Source of the DNA: Spirosoma foliorum
Lineage (GTDB): Bacteria > Bacteroidota > Bacteroidia > Cytophagales > Spirosomataceae
NCBI RefSeq assembly: GCF_014117325.1
Contig: NZ_CP059732.1
Location: forward strand, 1,364,001-1,428,000
Reading direction: 5' to 3'
DNA length: 64,000 bases
Shown: piece after piece, positions 62,506 to 64,000 of the stretch
Numbering within the stretch: position 1 is the stretch's first letter
Layout: each line of letters opens with the position of its first letter
Notes under the pieces: model-generated
Told to the model about the DNA's origin: nothing
The model's input: the letters and a program-made list of their open reading frames with translations, nothing else
The model's database searches: none
Translations under genes and position numbers: made by a program

Positions 62506-63384
62506 ATGCTAAGACTGTTTACTACATTTTGCCTGCTGCTGGTAGCCATAACGAGCCAGGCTCAGGAGCTTGTTTTGTCGACAAACCTACAGTCGTTGAC
62601 CCTTGTAGGTGGTAAAACTGCCCCCGAAACAACCATTACTATTGGCAAGCAATTCATAGGCCGACCCTATGTTCCGCATACACTGGACGCAAACCCAACC
62701 GAACAGCTGGTGGTGAATGTTCGTGAGTTTGATTGTACAACCTATCTGGAGACTGTACTGGCGCTTTCATTAGCTTATCAGGACACACCAGATAAGCAAA
62801 ATCAATTTGTTTTTGAGCAAACATTTCGGAAGTACCTGACCAAACTTCGCTATCGGGATGGCCGTATTGATGGGTATGCCAGTCGTTTACATTATTTCTC
62901 AGACTGGCTTGGCGACAACGAGCGTAAAGGACTCGTGACCGATGTGACCCGTGAGTTGCCCGGTAGCTTGTCGGTGGCTAAGCCAGTTTCGTACATGACC
63001 ACCTCAATTTACAAATATCCGCATCTGAATGATCCTGCTGTTTTCAAACAGGTTGCGCAAACGGAAGCGGCAATTAGTCAAAAGGCTTTCTCGTTTATTC
63101 CAAAGAAAAACATTCGGCAAGCCGAAGCGCAACTTCGTGAAGGCGACATCATTATGCTGACAGCCGCCCGTCCTGGTTTAGACATGAAGCATGTAGGTCT
63201 TGCCATTCGGCAACTGGATGGACGAATGCACCTTCTGCACGCATCATCCGATCTGGGAGCGGTAGTCATTACGCCCTATCCAATAAGCGATTATGTGCTG
63301 GAGCATAAGCGGCTTTCAGGCATTCGGGTAGCTCGTTTACGTGCGGTCAGCACATCGATAGCAGCAACGGCAAGTGGTGAGTGA
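62506..63384 (+). CDS. DUF1460 (NlpC/P60-like) secreted amidase
   Basis: 292 residues from MLRLFTTF (an ATG at 62482 would add eight). The signal peptide ends TSQAQ. Matches the DUF1460 family: NVREFDCTTYLETVLALSLA, where the Cys is the likely nucleophile as in NlpC/P60 peptidases, then REGDIIMLTAARPG and LDMKHVGLAIR with the catalytic-type His. It is likely to cut cell-wall peptide or N-acetylmuramoyl linkages, by family analogy. It is in the same direction as the second GH13 gene, 64 bases downstream. Confidence 0.82.
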   Translation: MLRLFTTFCLLLVAITSQAQELVLSTNLQSLTLVGGKTAPETTITIGKQFIGRPYVPHTLDANPTEQLVVNVREFDCTTYLETVLALSLAYQDTPDKQNQFVFEQTFRKYLTKLRYRDGRIDGYASRLHYFSDWLGDNERKGLVTDVTRELPGSLSVAKPVSYMTTSIYKYPHLNDPAVFKQVAQTEAAISQKAFSFIPKKNIRQAEAQLREGDIIMLTAARPGLDMKHVGLAIRQLDGRMHLLHASSDLGAVVITPYPISDYVLEHKRLSGIRVARLRAVSTSIAATASGE

Positions 63385-63401
63385 TTTTCGGCCGATAATT
63401 G

Positions 63402-64000
63402 CTAACCAGCAGGTCGCGTAACAAGAATATAATCCTGAAAAAAAGGCGAACCTGATTTCCCCTGAATCCGAATCGTATTATTGCCTGGCGTTAGCGAAAT
63501 GGTTGCCGTGTAGGTGCGCATTCCCCCGTCAGTTCCTTCTATCGGAAAGTCAATTGGAGCCGCTCCATTAATAATAAGGCTGGCAATGCCTGATGCCTGT
63601 GCAACTGATTGATATCGTACGATCAATGTATAATTAGACGCTGTGGTTGGTATGCCTGTTACTGTATAAACCAGGTAATCACTGCTTGTGGCATAGGGGC
63701 CACGTACATTGTTATCGGCAGCAGGCCCTGATGAGGTTCCTGTTCCTGCTGCATCTTCGGCCTGGATCTTTTGCGAGAAAGCCGGGCTGGTTACAGCGCC
63801 AGGTTTGATCAGGGGTGGTATTGTTCCTGCCGGAATAATGGCGCCGTTGTCGACTGTGAGGGTGAAGCTTCCAGCACCAACAGCCGCTTCGAAAGCTGCT
63901 TGTCCTGCGCTATTTAGCGGATAATCGGCGGTGTTTCGTAGAGCTGTTGCCAGGTAAATCACCTGCCCATCGCTTGTACGACGAATTCGGATAAGTTGCG
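63402..64000 (-). CDS. Carbohydrate-binding (CBM6/35-like) C-terminal part of a larger protein
   Basis: The gene runs off the right edge; the visible part is the last 199 residues, ending at the TAG at 63402. The frame is open through the edge (RRTSDGQVIYLATALRNTAD upstream of the first internal GTG), so the start is outside. Residues 60-185 of this part are a CBM6-type beta-sandwich (IQAEDAAGTGTSSGP, SDYLVYTVTGI, GNNTIRIQGKSGSPFFQDYI). It is presumably a secreted polysaccharide-binding or degrading protein. Convergent with the DUF1460 gene by 17 bases. Confidence 0.75.
   Translation of the reverse strand, partial: QLIRIRRTSDGQVIYLATALRNTADYPLNSAGQAAFEAAVGAGSFTLTVDNGAIIPAGTIPPLIKPGAVTSPAFSQKIQAEDAAGTGTSSGPAADNNVRGPYATSSDYLVYTVTGIPTTASNYTLIVRYQSVAQASGIASLIINGAAPIDFPIEGTDGGMRTYTATISLTPGNNTIRIQGKSGSPFFQDYILVTRPAG

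Noticed and set aside
1..64000. Genomic island or prophage
   Set aside because: No integrase, phage structural gene, relaxase or tRNA-flanking direct repeats are seen; the tRNA genes have intact ends with no duplicated 3' segment nearby.

Overview
The window looks like a chromosomal segment of a Bacteroidota bacterium, most like the Spirosoma group of the Cytophagales. The signs are SusC/TonB-type and carboxypeptidase-regulatory-domain outer-membrane proteins, a CHU_C (type B) type IX secretion sorting domain, a DUF3127 OB-fold protein, two LytS/LytTR sensor-regulator pairs, SprB-like repeat adhesins, few Shine-Dalgarno sequences, and promoters of the Bacteroidota form TTTG-N20-TAnnTTTG (best case ahead of tRNA-Leu). 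There is no rRNA, CRISPR array, integrase or transposase gene; the content is mostly ordinary chromosome.

Layout. 1-5.8 kb: partial GT22 mannosyltransferase, overlapping Sel1 and coiled-coil secreted proteins, tRNA-Leu(GAG), a DUF3127 protein, tRNA-Lys(UUU), a TPR/SH3 membrane protein and an SDR. 5.8-18.6 kb: a gliding-type secreted protein, rlmD, a helix-hairpin-helix protein, a deoC / sugar-phosphate-isomerase (frameshifted) / PAP2 run, a LuxR-type HTH protein, trpS, maeB, a membrane protein and a thioesterase. 18.6-25.3 kb: histidine phosphatase, LytS/LytTR pair, DUF3298 lipoprotein, truncated haemoglobin, and alanine dehydrogenase divergent from an Lrp regulator. 25.3-38.4 kb: three large outer-membrane/regulatory-domain proteins, a DUF4405-NTF2 fusion, a GT-C plus polyprenyl-phosphate glycosyltransferase pair, and a pseudouridine synthase.

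38.8-46.7 kb holds two adjacent giant repeat adhesins. The first has about eight 240-bp repeats. The second has seven 231-bp repeats of alternating A/B type and a one-base insertion in the sixth. The two proteins share a C-terminal region of roughly 110 residues ending in a CxCPxPxC motif, unlike the CHU_C domain of the 5.8-8.1 kb gene. They are followed, convergently, by a second LytTR/LytS pair. 46.8-64 kb: SDR, DUF1624 membrane protein, DUF1080 hydrolase, Kelch protein, frameshifted nitronate monooxygenase, RBBP9-like hydrolase, beta-phosphoglucomutase, PAS kinase, two divergent GH13 amylases (with pgmB, a maltodextrin theme), a DUF1460 amidase-like protein and a partial carbohydrate-binding protein.

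Two themes stand out. First, many gene ends carry long, often perfect inverted repeats (arms 11 to 54 bp). They are mostly unrelated in sequence to each other, often sit between convergent genes and sometimes overlap stop codons, and their mismatches are nearly all transitions that leave G-U pairs. Second, there is the adhesin pair with its shared C-terminal module. Three genes are broken by single-base indels, which may be sequencing errors or real lesions.
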